A program made the position numbers and the translations under genes. From Chitinophagaceae bacterium (GTDB taxonomy: Bacteria > Bacteroidota > Bacteroidia > Chitinophagales > Chitinophagaceae): a stretch of 53,124 nucleotides of DNA. Below are positions 44,550 to 52,929 of this stretch, piece after piece (positions within the stretch are counted from its first letter, which is position 1; each line of letters opens with the position of its first letter). The stretch covers positions 1 to 53,124 of the forward strand of contig SCQT01000132.1 in assembly GCA_004322015.1 (NCBI GenBank), given 5' to 3'. Below the pieces are notes generated by a model. The model was not told where the DNA came from. It did no database searches and was given only the letters and a program-made list of their open reading frames with translations.

Positions 44550-45170
44550 ATGAAACCGTTAGGCATAAAAATCAGATTACCAGTCCTCTTCATTTTATCA
44601 TTTATGGTAAGAGGATGCTTTATACCTAACCATGCTTCGTATGATGCGACCTATGTGAATCCATCCTGGGCGCCTTCTTATTACGAAGGTACCAGGTATT
44701 ACTACCCTCCTGACCTCGAGGTCTATTATGATCTGCCCAATCAGGAGTTTATATACCTTGACAACGGTATGTGGATTTTTGCAACTACCTTACCTCCCGT
44801 TTACGGCTATTATGATCTGAATAACGGTTTTGTTGTTGCCCTGAATTGGAGAGTTTATCAGCCCTGGCTATATCACCAGTATTATCTTTTTCATTATCCG
44901 CGATATTACTACCGCCATTATTACCCTAAAAGTAAAACCCCGGTAAGAGGCTTTAATGAAAATGACCGTAGACCTATTAAAGTAATTAGTCCTGATAAGC
45001 GCATCAGTATTCCCCGAAACCCAGGAAGGATAAGAATCCCAAATCAACCGGAAAATATTCAACGGAAGACTCCGGTGAATAAGAGTCCTCAACCTTCTAT
45101 TTTCCGCGGGCGTGATATCGGGCGGCCTGTAAAAGTCAAATCAGATATGAGGGAGAGAAAAGGAAAGTAA
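44550..45170 (+). CDS. Tyrosine-rich exported protein of unknown function
   Basis: A 206-residue protein. A hydrophobic signal is followed by GC, a possible lipoprotein cysteine (C23, with Arg at -2, which is unusual). Then comes a Tyr-rich domain (YYEGTRYYYPPDLEVYYD, LPNQEFIYLDNGMWIFATTLPP) and a run of aromatic residues YLFHYPRYYYRHYYP. The C-terminal 70 residues are basic and Pro-rich. Similar Tyr-rich exported proteins are common in Bacteroidota, without a known role. It precedes the exporter operon on the same strand, with a 76-bp gap to TolC. Confidence 0.75.
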   Translation: MKPLGIKIRLPVLFILSFMVRGCFIPNHASYDATYVNPSWAPSYYEGTRYYYPPDLEVYYDLPNQEFIYLDNGMWIFATTLPPVYGYYDLNNGFVVALNWRVYQPWLYHQYYLFHYPRYYYRHYYPKSKTPVRGFNENDRRPIKVISPDKRISIPRNPGRIRIPNQPENIQRKTPVNKSPQPSIFRGRDIGRPVKVKSDMRERKGK

Positions 45171-45246
45171 AAAATATCAGATAAGATTTTAACCGGTTGA
45201 TGAAAAAATGATTTTCTCCATTACAAATGATGATGTGAATTGCAAG

Positions 45247-46590
45247 ATGAAACAGACCATCAAATATTTCTTCTTCTTTTTTCCGGTATTCATTTCAGTT
45301 AGAGGGGTGGCACAAGTATCGGATACGCTCAGGTGGAGTTTAACTGACTGTTTTAGTTTTGCCGCGGGACATAATATCCAAATCAATACATTACGGTTAA
45401 ATCAGCAATCAGCGAAACAGGACCTGGCTGCCGCAAAAGCTGCAAAAACCCCCAATCTTGACGCTGAAATTACCAGTACGTTCAACAATAGAAACAACAG
45501 CAATGGCAATAGCGGGCTGGTGAATCAATTAGTCAATGCCGGAGATTATGCACTGACTTCTTCAGTTCTTATTTGGAATGGAAATGCTCTTAACCACACC
45601 ATACAATTGAACCGATTACAGTTTGAGTCAGATGCGCTGTTGATTCAACAGTCGCTTAACAATATTCAGCTGCAGATTACAGGGGCATACCTAAATATTT
45701 TATTAGCCAAAGAAAATCTAACTTACTTTACTGATTTGGTCAACACTTCTCAAGCGCTGGTCCGCCGGGGTCAGCAGTTTTATAAAGCAGGAAGCATAGC
45801 CAAAAAAGATTTATTGGAACTGCAGGCACAGTTAGCCGGAAACAGATATTTACAGGTGCAGGCACAAAATGCGGTCCGGCAGAATCTGCTTACTTTAAAG
45901 CAAATATTGCAACTAACTGCTGACAGCATTTTTGATATTATTTCTCCCGACACCATCGAAGTGTCAACTATTTTGCCTCCACTTGAAGAAGTACGACGGG
46001 CAGCATTCAATAATTTTCCCGATGTCAAGATTGGCCATGCAGGTATGGCAATTGCATCTGCTAATATCAGTATAGCCAAAGCTCACTTTATGCCAGTATT
46101 ATCGGTCTACGGATCCCTGGCTTCTGCTAACAATTTTGAATTAACTCATGCCATGGCACCTAAAACCGCTTATTTCACTCAAATAGACAATAATTTTTAT
46201 CAGCAATTGGGGCTGACTTTATCCATTCCGGTCTTCACTAACCGACTCAATAGGACTAATCTGGAAAAAGCCAGAATTAATTACCGGCAGGCTTATCTTA
46301 ACCTGCAAAATGACCAATTGGTATTATCCCAAGCGGTAGAACAATATTATATCAATGCTGAAAACGCTATTCAATCCTTTCAGGCGGCAGAAGAATTACT
46401 TACTTCTGCCACCGAAAGCTACCGGATAGTTAATGCACAATTCAGGTTGGGAGGTGCCACCATATACGATCTTCTGCAACAGCAAAATCAGTATGTGCAA
46501 TCTTTCCAACAATATATACAAGCTAAATACAGCGCTGTCTTAGAGCAAAAAATATATTTATTCTATAACGGCATACCGATAACTCTTTAA
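45247..46590 (+). CDS. TolC-family outer membrane efflux protein
   Basis: A 447-residue outer-membrane channel with signal peptide (MKQTIKYFFFFFPVFISVRGVAQ). Two repeated coiled-coil regions follow the TolC plan: LRLNQQSAKQDLAAAKAAKTPNLD near residue 50, and ISIAKAHFMPVLSVYG, YINAENAIQSFQAAEELLTSATESYRIVNAQFRLGGATIYDLLQQQNQYVQ in the second half. The ATG at 45247 is preferred over an upstream in-frame start because it opens the signal peptide. First gene of the six-gene exporter unit. Confidence 0.88.
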   Translation: MKQTIKYFFFFFPVFISVRGVAQVSDTLRWSLTDCFSFAAGHNIQINTLRLNQQSAKQDLAAAKAAKTPNLDAEITSTFNNRNNSNGNSGLVNQLVNAGDYALTSSVLIWNGNALNHTIQLNRLQFESDALLIQQSLNNIQLQITGAYLNILLAKENLTYFTDLVNTSQALVRRGQQFYKAGSIAKKDLLELQAQLAGNRYLQVQAQNAVRQNLLTLKQILQLTADSIFDIISPDTIEVSTILPPLEEVRRAAFNNFPDVKIGHAGMAIASANISIAKAHFMPVLSVYGSLASANNFELTHAMAPKTAYFTQIDNNFYQQLGLTLSIPVFTNRLNRTNLEKARINYRQAYLNLQNDQLVLSQAVEQYYINAENAIQSFQAAEELLTSATESYRIVNAQFRLGGATIYDLLQQQNQYVQSFQQYIQAKYSAVLEQKIYLFYNGIPITL

Positions 46591-46603
46591 TAAAACGGAG
46601 AAA

Positions 46604-47815
46604 ATGAAAAAAAGAATGCTGATTATAGGGGTGATTCTGGTTGCGATCATGGGATTGATGTATTATTGGTTGAGATCATCAAAAAAAAACAAAGGTATTT
46701 TTTTGACGACTTCAACTGCAGCATATGGTTACATTGCTAACACTGTCACTGCCACAGGCACCGCGGAGCCTGTTGATACTGTTTTAGTGGGAGCACAGGT
46801 ATCCGGTCTTTTAAAAAAAGTATATGTTGATTTTAATGACGTAGTCAGGCAGGGGCAACTGCTGGCAAAAATAGATCCTTCTATTTTTAATGAACAACAA
46901 GTAGAAGCCACCGCCAATCTTGCCAATACAAAAAGCAATCTTGAATATCAGCAGGCTAACTTCAACAGGCAACAGGAGCTTTTCAACCTTGGCGGTATAA
47001 GCCAGTCTGATTACCAATTGGCTGTCAATCAATATAAAAATGCAAAAGCCGCGGTGGATAATGCACAAGCTTTGCTTCGGGTTGCGCAACGAAATATCTA
47101 TTATACCAACATTTATTCCCCTATTAACGGCGTGGTACTCAACCGCAATGTAAATGCCGGGCAAACCATCGCCGCCAGTTTTGCGGCTCCCACATTATTT
47201 GTTATTGCCAGAGATCTTACCAAAATGGAAGTCAACGCTGCGGTTGATGAAGCGGATATTGGCGGAGTAAGGTCCGGAGATCGCGTCAGCTTTACAGTGG
47301 ATGCTTTCCCCGATGACATATTCAACGGGAATGTCAGGCAAGTGGTGTTGGAGCCTTCAGTCTCGAGTAATGTGGTAACCTATCCTACGAAAATAATTGT
47401 GAGCAACAAGGAATTGAAATTAAAGCCCGGAATGACCGCCAGCGTGAACATTTATGTGCAAGAAGACAGTAATGCCCTATTGATTCCATCTAAAGCCCTC
47501 ACCTTTAAGCCGGATTCCACTTTGCTGAAAAAATTCGTCCTTCTTAAAAATAATCTCCATTCTCAAAATCCAGGAGGAAATATTGTTTCTATTTGGATAA
47601 AAAAGCGGGATACACTTGTAGAAAAGAATATTTTTATCGGCATTAATGATGACAGCCGGGTAGAGGTAAAAAGGGGGTTAGCAGCCGGTGAGATAGTGGT
47701 TACCGGCATACAAACAGAAGCAAAGGCGGCGGGTGCGGGTAATTCCCAACACAGCCCGTTTATACCTCAAATGAGCAGAAGCAACAGAAGTACTTCTCCG
47801 GGCTCTCATAAATAG
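46604..47815 (+). CDS. HlyD/MacA-type periplasmic adaptor
   Basis: A 403-residue membrane-fusion protein. The N-terminal anchor is at residues 4-22; a barrel-sandwich half VLVGAQVSGLLKKVYVDFNDVVRQGQLLAKID and a coiled-coil hairpin (NLANTKSNLEYQQANFNRQQELF) follow. Then come the second sandwich half SPINGVVLNRNVNAGQTIA and a beta-barrel. This is the MacA arrangement, which links the inner-membrane MacB to TolC. A GGAG is near the ATG, an unusual Shine-Dalgarno-like sequence for this phylum. It begins 13 bp after TolC. Confidence 0.88.
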   Translation: MKKRMLIIGVILVAIMGLMYYWLRSSKKNKGIFLTTSTAAYGYIANTVTATGTAEPVDTVLVGAQVSGLLKKVYVDFNDVVRQGQLLAKIDPSIFNEQQVEATANLANTKSNLEYQQANFNRQQELFNLGGISQSDYQLAVNQYKNAKAAVDNAQALLRVAQRNIYYTNIYSPINGVVLNRNVNAGQTIAASFAAPTLFVIARDLTKMEVNAAVDEADIGGVRSGDRVSFTVDAFPDDIFNGNVRQVVLEPSVSSNVVTYPTKIIVSNKELKLKPGMTASVNIYVQEDSNALLIPSKALTFKPDSTLLKKFVLLKNNLHSQNPGGNIVSIWIKKRDTLVEKNIFIGINDDSRVEVKRGLAAGEIVVTGIQTEAKAAGAGNSQHSPFIPQMSRSNRSTSPGSHK

Positions 47816-47825
47816 AATAACAGTC

Positions 47826-48575
47826 ATGGCTAATGTAATTGTGGATATTAAAAATTTAATGCGTTTATTTAAAATGGGTGAGGAAACTATTCACGCCCTG
47901 GATGGAGTGAGCTTTAGCATCAATCAAAGTGAATTCCTGACCATTATGGGCAGTAGCGGATCTGGAAAGACCACCCTGCTTAATATCATGGGTTGCCTTG
48001 ACAGACCTACTTCAGGGAGATACATACTTGACGGTACCGATATCAGCAGTTTCAGCAAAACTGAACTTGCCAGATTTCGCAATAAAAAGTTAGGGTTCGT
48101 TTTTCAAACCTATAACCTGCTGGCCCGAACATCAGCTCTCGAAAATGTGGAGCTGCCACTGTTATATAATCCGGCCATTTCTTCCAAAAAAAGGAAAGAA
48201 TTAGCATCCGAGGCGCTGGATGCTGTGAAGCTGAGCGACCGCATGTATCATTTCCCTAATCAATTGTCGGGCGGACAGCAACAAAGAGTGGCAATAGCAC
48301 GAGCTATAGTCAATGACCCGGTTATGATCCTTGCAGATGAAGCCACAGGTAACCTTGATTCAAAAACCTCTTACGAAATCATGGCACTATTCCAGGAACT
48401 CAATGAGACAAAGGGAAAAACCATCGCATTTGTTACCCACGAAGTGGATATAGCTTCCTTTAGCAAGCGGACCATTCAACTTAGGGATGGCAAAATTATA
48501 AAGGACGAACCGAACAAAAATGTGCGTAACGCCAGGGAAGTTTTACAAAATATGAAGGTTACTGCAGTACCTTAA
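47826..48575 (+). CDS. MacB-type ABC transporter ATPase
   Basis: A 249-residue nucleotide-binding domain of the MacB/LolD group. Walker A is GSSGSGKTT (about 43-51), the signature is [14 protein letters not shown], Walker B is [13 protein letters not shown], and FVTHEVDIA carries the switch His. The permease is a separate gene, whereas E. coli MacB fuses both. It is 10 bp after the adaptor gene and 10 bp before the permease. Confidence 0.93.
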   Translation: MANVIVDIKNLMRLFKMGEETIHALDGVSFSINQSEFLTIMGSSGSGKTTLLNIMGCLDRPTSGRYILDGTDISSFSKTELARFRNKKLGFVFQTYNLLARTSALENVELPLLYNPAISSKKRKELASEALDAVKLSDRMYHFPNQLSGGQQQRVAIARAIVNDPVMILADEATGNLDSKTSYEIMALFQELNETKGKTIAFVTHEVDIASFSKRTIQLRDGKIIKDEPNKNVRNAREVLQNMKVTAVP

Positions 48576-48585
48576 AAAAAATAAA

Positions 48586-49806
48586 ATGAACTTGCTCAAT
48601 CTTCTCCGGATTTCATGGAAAGCAATCAGCCGCAACAAGCTCAGGGCCTCACTGACCATGCTGGGAATCATCATTGGGGTAGCCGCCGTTATTGCGATGG
48701 TAGCTATCGGTCAGGGCTCTAAGCAAAGCATTCAGAGCCAGATAGCGGCTATGGGTAGTAATATGATTGTGATACGCCCGGTAAGCAATGTGACAGGCGG
48801 AGCCCGGTTAGATAACACTACGGTACAAACTTTAACAGAGGCCGATGTGAACGCATTGAGAAAGAAAGCGCAGTATATCACCGCAGTTTCTCCATCCGTT
48901 TCAGCAAGAGGGCAGGTCATCAACGGACCCTATAACTGGACGACCACTGTCCAGGGTATCTCTCCGGAATATCTCTCCATCAGAGGCTGGTCTTTACAAG
49001 ACGGAGTACCATTCAATGAACAAAACATGAAAGCCGGGGCAAAAGTTTGTCTCGCAGGTCAGACAGTCATACAAAACCTTTTCCCTGATAGAGAAAACGT
49101 TATTGGTAAAAGCATCCGGTTTAAACATATCCCTTTTAAAATTATTGGCATCCTGTCTAAGAAAGGAGAAAACACTTTCGGCCAGGATCAGGATGACATT
49201 ATCCTTACTCCCATTACTACGGTGCAAAAAAGAATCCTGCCAACCATTTACTATCAGTTGATATTTGCTTCTGCAATAAGTGAAAATGCAACTGCGCAAG
49301 CAATGTCAGAAATTGAAAAAATCATGCGGGCAAGTCATCGGTTACAACCGGGCATTGATGATGATTTTTCTATCCGGAGCCAGGCAGAACTCATCAATGC
49401 TTTCAGTTCTACAGGCAGGATACTGACAATCCTGTTGGCAGTAATTGCAGGTATTTCTCTGGTGGTTGGTGGTATTGGGATTATGAACATCATGTATGTT
49501 TCGGTGACCGAGCGTACAAAAGAAATAGGATTACGGATGTCTATTGGAGCGAGAGGAACTGATATCCTGCTCCAATTTTTGATTGAAGCAATTCTGATCA
49601 GCATTAGCGGTGGGATAATCGGAGTAGGATTAGGTTTTCTGATAACTAAGCTGGTAGGCGTTTTTCTGCACTGGCCCACCTTAGTTACCCAATCTTCCGT
49701 GATATTATCCTTTCTCGTTTGTTTTTTAACAGGGGTGTTCTTCGGTTATTACCCTGCATTGAAAGCATCGAGACTGGATCCCATAGATGCATTGCGGTAT
49801 GAATAA
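48586..49806 (+). CDS. MacB-type ABC transporter permease
   Basis: A 406-residue FtsX-like permease. The first helix is at residues 20-42 (LTMLGIIIGVAAVIAMVAIGQGS); a periplasmic MacB core of about 200 residues follows, then three C-terminal helices with GGIGIMNIMYVSVTERTKEIGLRMSIGARG and the closing EAILISISGGIIGVGLG. Such proteins drive mechanotransmission to extract substrates from the periplasm or membrane and push them through TolC. Confidence 0.92.
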   Translation: MNLLNLLRISWKAISRNKLRASLTMLGIIIGVAAVIAMVAIGQGSKQSIQSQIAAMGSNMIVIRPVSNVTGGARLDNTTVQTLTEADVNALRKKAQYITAVSPSVSARGQVINGPYNWTTTVQGISPEYLSIRGWSLQDGVPFNEQNMKAGAKVCLAGQTVIQNLFPDRENVIGKSIRFKHIPFKIIGILSKKGENTFGQDQDDIILTPITTVQKRILPTIYYQLIFASAISENATAQAMSEIEKIMRASHRLQPGIDDDFSIRSQAELINAFSSTGRILTILLAVIAGISLVVGGIGIMNIMYVSVTERTKEIGLRMSIGARGTDILLQFLIEAILISISGGIIGVGLGFLITKLVGVFLHWPTLVTQSSVILSFLVCFLTGVFFGYYPALKASRLDPIDALRYE

Positions 49807-49820
49807 TCAATAGTTTTTAT

Positions 49821-50621
49821 ATGGATATTATTGTATATACGGCTCAACTCTGCAAATATTTCGGCTCTTTTACAGCACTGGATAATCTCACTATTTCTGT
49901 GGAGAAGGCGGAGATATTTTCGTTGCTGGGTCCTAATGGAGCGGGGAAAACGACCGCTATGAAATTACTGACTACCCTGCTGAAGCCATCCTCCGGAGAC
50001 GCTTTTATAAACGGAGTCAGCATCAGAAAAGACCCCTTTAAGGTAAGATCAATGATAGGCTATGTACCTCAAATGATCTCCGTTGATGGTACACTTACTG
50101 GTTACGAAAACCTTTTGCTTTTTGCAAAACTATATGACATACCTTCCAAAGAAGCAAAACAACGCGTAAAACAATCTCTTGAATTTATGAATCTCGAGGA
50201 CTCCGCTCACAAGGTTGTCAGGACATACTCAGGCGGCATGATCAGAAGACTGGAAATTGCCCAATCCATGCTTCATCGTCCTAAAGTATTGTTCCTGGAT
50301 GAACCGACAACAGGTCTTGATCCCCTTGGTGTGCAAACAGTGTGGCAACGAATCCTGGAACTGAAAAAACAATTCAATACCACCATTCTGTTAACGACGC
50401 ACATCATGGAGGAAGCAGATAAACTATCAGATCATATCGCTTTTCTGTCAGGAGGAAAATTAGCTGCTGCCGGAACACCCGGGGATTTAAAGAAGTCCCT
50501 GCACATGAAGGGTGTTACTTTGGAAGATGTATTTATTCATTATACCAAAGAATCAGCAGATAGTGAAAGAAGTTTCCGTGAAACAGCAAAAGAACGTAAA
50601 ATAACTTCCCGTTTAGGATGA
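49821..50621 (+). CDS. ABC-2 type (DrrA-like) transporter ATPase
   Basis: A 266-residue nucleotide-binding domain. Walker A is GPNGAGKTT (about 38-46), the Q-loop is YVPQM, the signature is YSGGMIRRLEIAQSM, Walker B is VLFLDEPTTGLDP, and TTHIMEEAD carries the switch His. The C-terminal VTLEDVFIHYT matches the DrrA-like drug and lipid exporters. The last four bases overlap the permease start (ATGA). Confidence 0.92.
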   Translation: MDIIVYTAQLCKYFGSFTALDNLTISVEKAEIFSLLGPNGAGKTTAMKLLTTLLKPSSGDAFINGVSIRKDPFKVRSMIGYVPQMISVDGTLTGYENLLLFAKLYDIPSKEAKQRVKQSLEFMNLEDSAHKVVRTYSGGMIRRLEIAQSMLHRPKVLFLDEPTTGLDPLGVQTVWQRILELKKQFNTTILLTTHIMEEADKLSDHIAFLSGGKLAAAGTPGDLKKSLHMKGVTLEDVFIHYTKESADSERSFRETAKERKITSRLG

Positions 50622-51397
50622 AAATGTCCAAGATTATACGATTTATAAAAAAGAGCCTGATAATAACGGAACTGGAGGGCCGCAAGATATTTCATGATCC
50701 TACTGAAATTTTTACCAGAGCAGTACAGCCCGCCTTATGGTTATTGATATTCGGTCAGGTGTTTGAAAAATTGCATCCCATCCATACATCCGTATCCTAT
50801 CTTGAATTCATGACACCCGGCATTTTAGCACAAAGTGTATTATTCATTTCCATCTTTTACGGTATTGCCATTATCTGGGAGAGAGACCTGGGGCTTACCC
50901 ATAAGTTGTTGGTCACTCCAACTCCCCGCACGGCGCTGGTTTTGGGGAAAGCATTATCAGCAGGGCTGCGTGCCATTCCGGTGATTATCATCATTGATCT
51001 GCTGGCCGTTTTACTGAATGTACCATTAAACTGGCATCCATTGCAACTCCTTGCAGTCCTGATCATAGTAATAACAGGTTCGGTATTATTTTCAACTTTT
51101 TCCCTTATCATCGCCTGTATTGTAAAAACTAGAGAAAGGTTTATGGGTATCGGACAGATTCTTACGATGCCGCTGTTCTTTGCAAGCAATGCCATTTACC
51201 CGATTGATATTATGCCAGACTGGTTAAAAGTTCTGTCTCGTGTTAACCCGCTTACTTATATGATAAATGCCTTACGGGCTAACATGCTTCCTGCCCAGGC
51301 GGGGGTAAATATCCTGCCTGATATCATGATACTGGTGTTTATTTCAGTCATTTTGATCATCCTGGGAGGCTTATTATATAAAAGAGTTATTATATGA
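50618..51397 (+). CDS. ABC-2 type (DrrB-like) transporter permease
   Basis: A 259-residue integral membrane permease with six predicted helices, including RAVQPALWLLIFGQVF, TPGILAQSVLFISIFYGIAIIWERDLGLTHKLLVTP (the ABC-2 coupling region), and a final ILPDIMILVFISVILIILGG. It overlaps its ATPase gene by 4 bases. It closes an exporter operon that already contains a complete MacAB-TolC system, so this operon encodes two ABC systems. Substrate is unknown. Confidence 0.9.
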   Translation: MKMSKIIRFIKKSLIITELEGRKIFHDPTEIFTRAVQPALWLLIFGQVFEKLHPIHTSVSYLEFMTPGILAQSVLFISIFYGIAIIWERDLGLTHKLLVTPTPRTALVLGKALSAGLRAIPVIIIIDLLAVLLNVPLNWHPLQLLAVLIIVITGSVLFSTFSLIIACIVKTRERFMGIGQILTMPLFFASNAIYPIDIMPDWLKVLSRVNPLTYMINALRANMLPAQAGVNILPDIMILVFISVILIILGGLLYKRVII

Positions 51398-51617
51398 ATT
51401 CACCTATAGAGAAGTTACTCTTCCCAACCCCTAAATCCCGTCTTAACAAAATCATTCAATTGGGTACTTTTTTAAACCAACCGCCAGTTAAAGCATAACA
51501 GAAAGAGGGAGCGGGAAGGTTAGTGCAGTCTTAATTTTGCTTTTGCCGAAGTGTATGATACGGGTTGAAATCATGAATAATTAAATATCTTTACCACCGA
51601 CTCAAAACTTTCTAAAA
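51398..51617. other. Gap after the exporter operon
   Basis: About 220 bp with no gene. No clear intrinsic terminator was seen. A TTG (51565-51567) and TATCTTTA (51586-51593), 18 bases apart, form an imperfect promoter for the NamZ gene. Confidence 0.4.
51565..51593 (+). promoter_or_regulatory. Possible promoter of the NamZ gene (TTG-N18-TATCTTTA)
   Basis: TATCTTTA differs from TAnnTTTG in the last base; TTG lies 18 bases upstream. It is 24 bases before the ATG at 51618. Confidence 0.35.
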
Positions 51618-52832
51618 ATGAATTTTAAGCATTTTATGGTTTTTGCCTTGTTGCCGGTAATTTCTTTCTATGGATTCGGACAATCCAATCAAAGATCTTC
51701 CGCCAATAATGATCATTCCATCATCGTCGGCGCCGCACGGATGAATGAATATTTACCTATGCTGAAGGGCAAGCGGGTGGCTATTCTTACCAACAATACG
51801 GCTTTGGTAAACGGTGTGCATATAGTAGATACCTTATTAAAAAAAGGTGTGCACATTGTAGAAATATTCGGACCGGAACACGGTTTTCGGGGTACCGCCA
51901 ATGCGGGCGCCACCGTGGAAAACAGCGTGGATCCCCAGACAGGGATCCCTGTTATTTCCCTTTACGGGAAACATGATAAACCCACTCCGGAAGAATTAAA
52001 AAATGTGGATGTGATGATCTATGATATACAGGATGTGGGTGTACGCTTTTATACCTACATCAGCACCATGCAACGCTTTATGGAAGCCGCTGCTGAGAAT
52101 CATAAGCCGTTTCTCATTTTAGACCGCCCCAATCCCAACGGGTTTTATCTGGACGGGCCTGTGCTGGATAAAAAGTTCAAATCAGGTGTGGGAATGCAAC
52201 CTGTTCCTGTGATATATGGCATGACTATCGGTGAATATGCCAACATGCTGATCGGACAACATTGGCTGAGTGATCCTGATATGAAACCGGAGCTGACAGT
52301 TATCAAATGTCTGCATTATACGCACGACAGTTTGTATCAACTTCCGACAAAACCATCCCCGAATTTACCGAACATGGCTTCGGTATATCTGTATCCTTCG
52401 CTTTGTTTTTTTGAAGGCACAGCGTGCAGCGTGGGCAGGGGAACAGTTCACCCATTCCAGCTTTTCGGCTCACCCTATTTTCCTGACAGTTTATATACTT
52501 TTACCCCGAAACCGGAGCCCGGCGCCACCGATCCAAAACTGAACGGACAGGTTTGCCACGGTTATTTAGTGGCCACGCAGGGGGATGAAGCATTGGAAAA
52601 AATTGATCATCACATCCAATTGAAATGGCTGATACACGCTTACCAATTATTCCCCGATAAGGATAAATTTTTTACAAAATATATTAACCTGCTCGCCGGA
52701 ACCGACCAATTGCAGAAAGAAATTAAGGAGGGCTGGAGCGCTGAAAGGATCAGGAAAAGCTGGCAGCCGGAATTGAAAAAGTTCGAAAAGATCAGGAAGA
52801 AATATTTGTTGTATCCTGATTTCAAAAAATAG
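51618..52832 (+). CDS. namZ: DUF1343 exo-beta-N-acetylmuramidase (NamZ-type)
   Basis: Predicted to release MurNAc from the non-reducing ends of peptidoglycan fragments, allowing cell-wall recycling. The 404-residue protein has a signal peptide (MNFKHFMVFALLPVISFYGFGQ). DUF1343 motifs in order: LKGKRVAILTNNTALV, IVEIFGPEHGFRG, IPVISLYGKHDKPTPEEL, DVMIYDIQDVGVRFYTYISTM and FLILDRPNPNG. The conserved Glu in GPEHG is in the active-site loop. No NamZ partner (NagZ or AmiE homologue) lies adjacent. Confidence 0.88.
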   Translation: MNFKHFMVFALLPVISFYGFGQSNQRSSANNDHSIIVGAARMNEYLPMLKGKRVAILTNNTALVNGVHIVDTLLKKGVHIVEIFGPEHGFRGTANAGATVENSVDPQTGIPVISLYGKHDKPTPEELKNVDVMIYDIQDVGVRFYTYISTMQRFMEAAAENHKPFLILDRPNPNGFYLDGPVLDKKFKSGVGMQPVPVIYGMTIGEYANMLIGQHWLSDPDMKPELTVIKCLHYTHDSLYQLPTKPSPNLPNMASVYLYPSLCFFEGTACSVGRGTVHPFQLFGSPYFPDSLYTFTPKPEPGATDPKLNGQVCHGYLVATQGDEALEKIDHHIQLKWLIHAYQLFPDKDKFFTKYINLLAGTDQLQKEIKEGWSAERIRKSWQPELKKFEKIRKKYLLYPDFKK

Positions 52833-52884
52833 TTTCTCATATCTCAAACATTCCAAAAATTTTAAACATACAACCCTTCCGGAA

Positions 52885-52919
52885 CAACCGACAACCGACA
52901 ACCGACAACTGTCAATGCC
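52885..52919. repeat. Heptanucleotide tandem array (CAACCGA), 5 units
   Basis: CAACCGA three times, then CAACTGT and CAATGCC in exact phase, immediately left of the insertion sequence. The three perfect copies make it the most regular array of the window. Confidence 0.85.
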
Positions 52920-52929
52920 TGAAATACGT

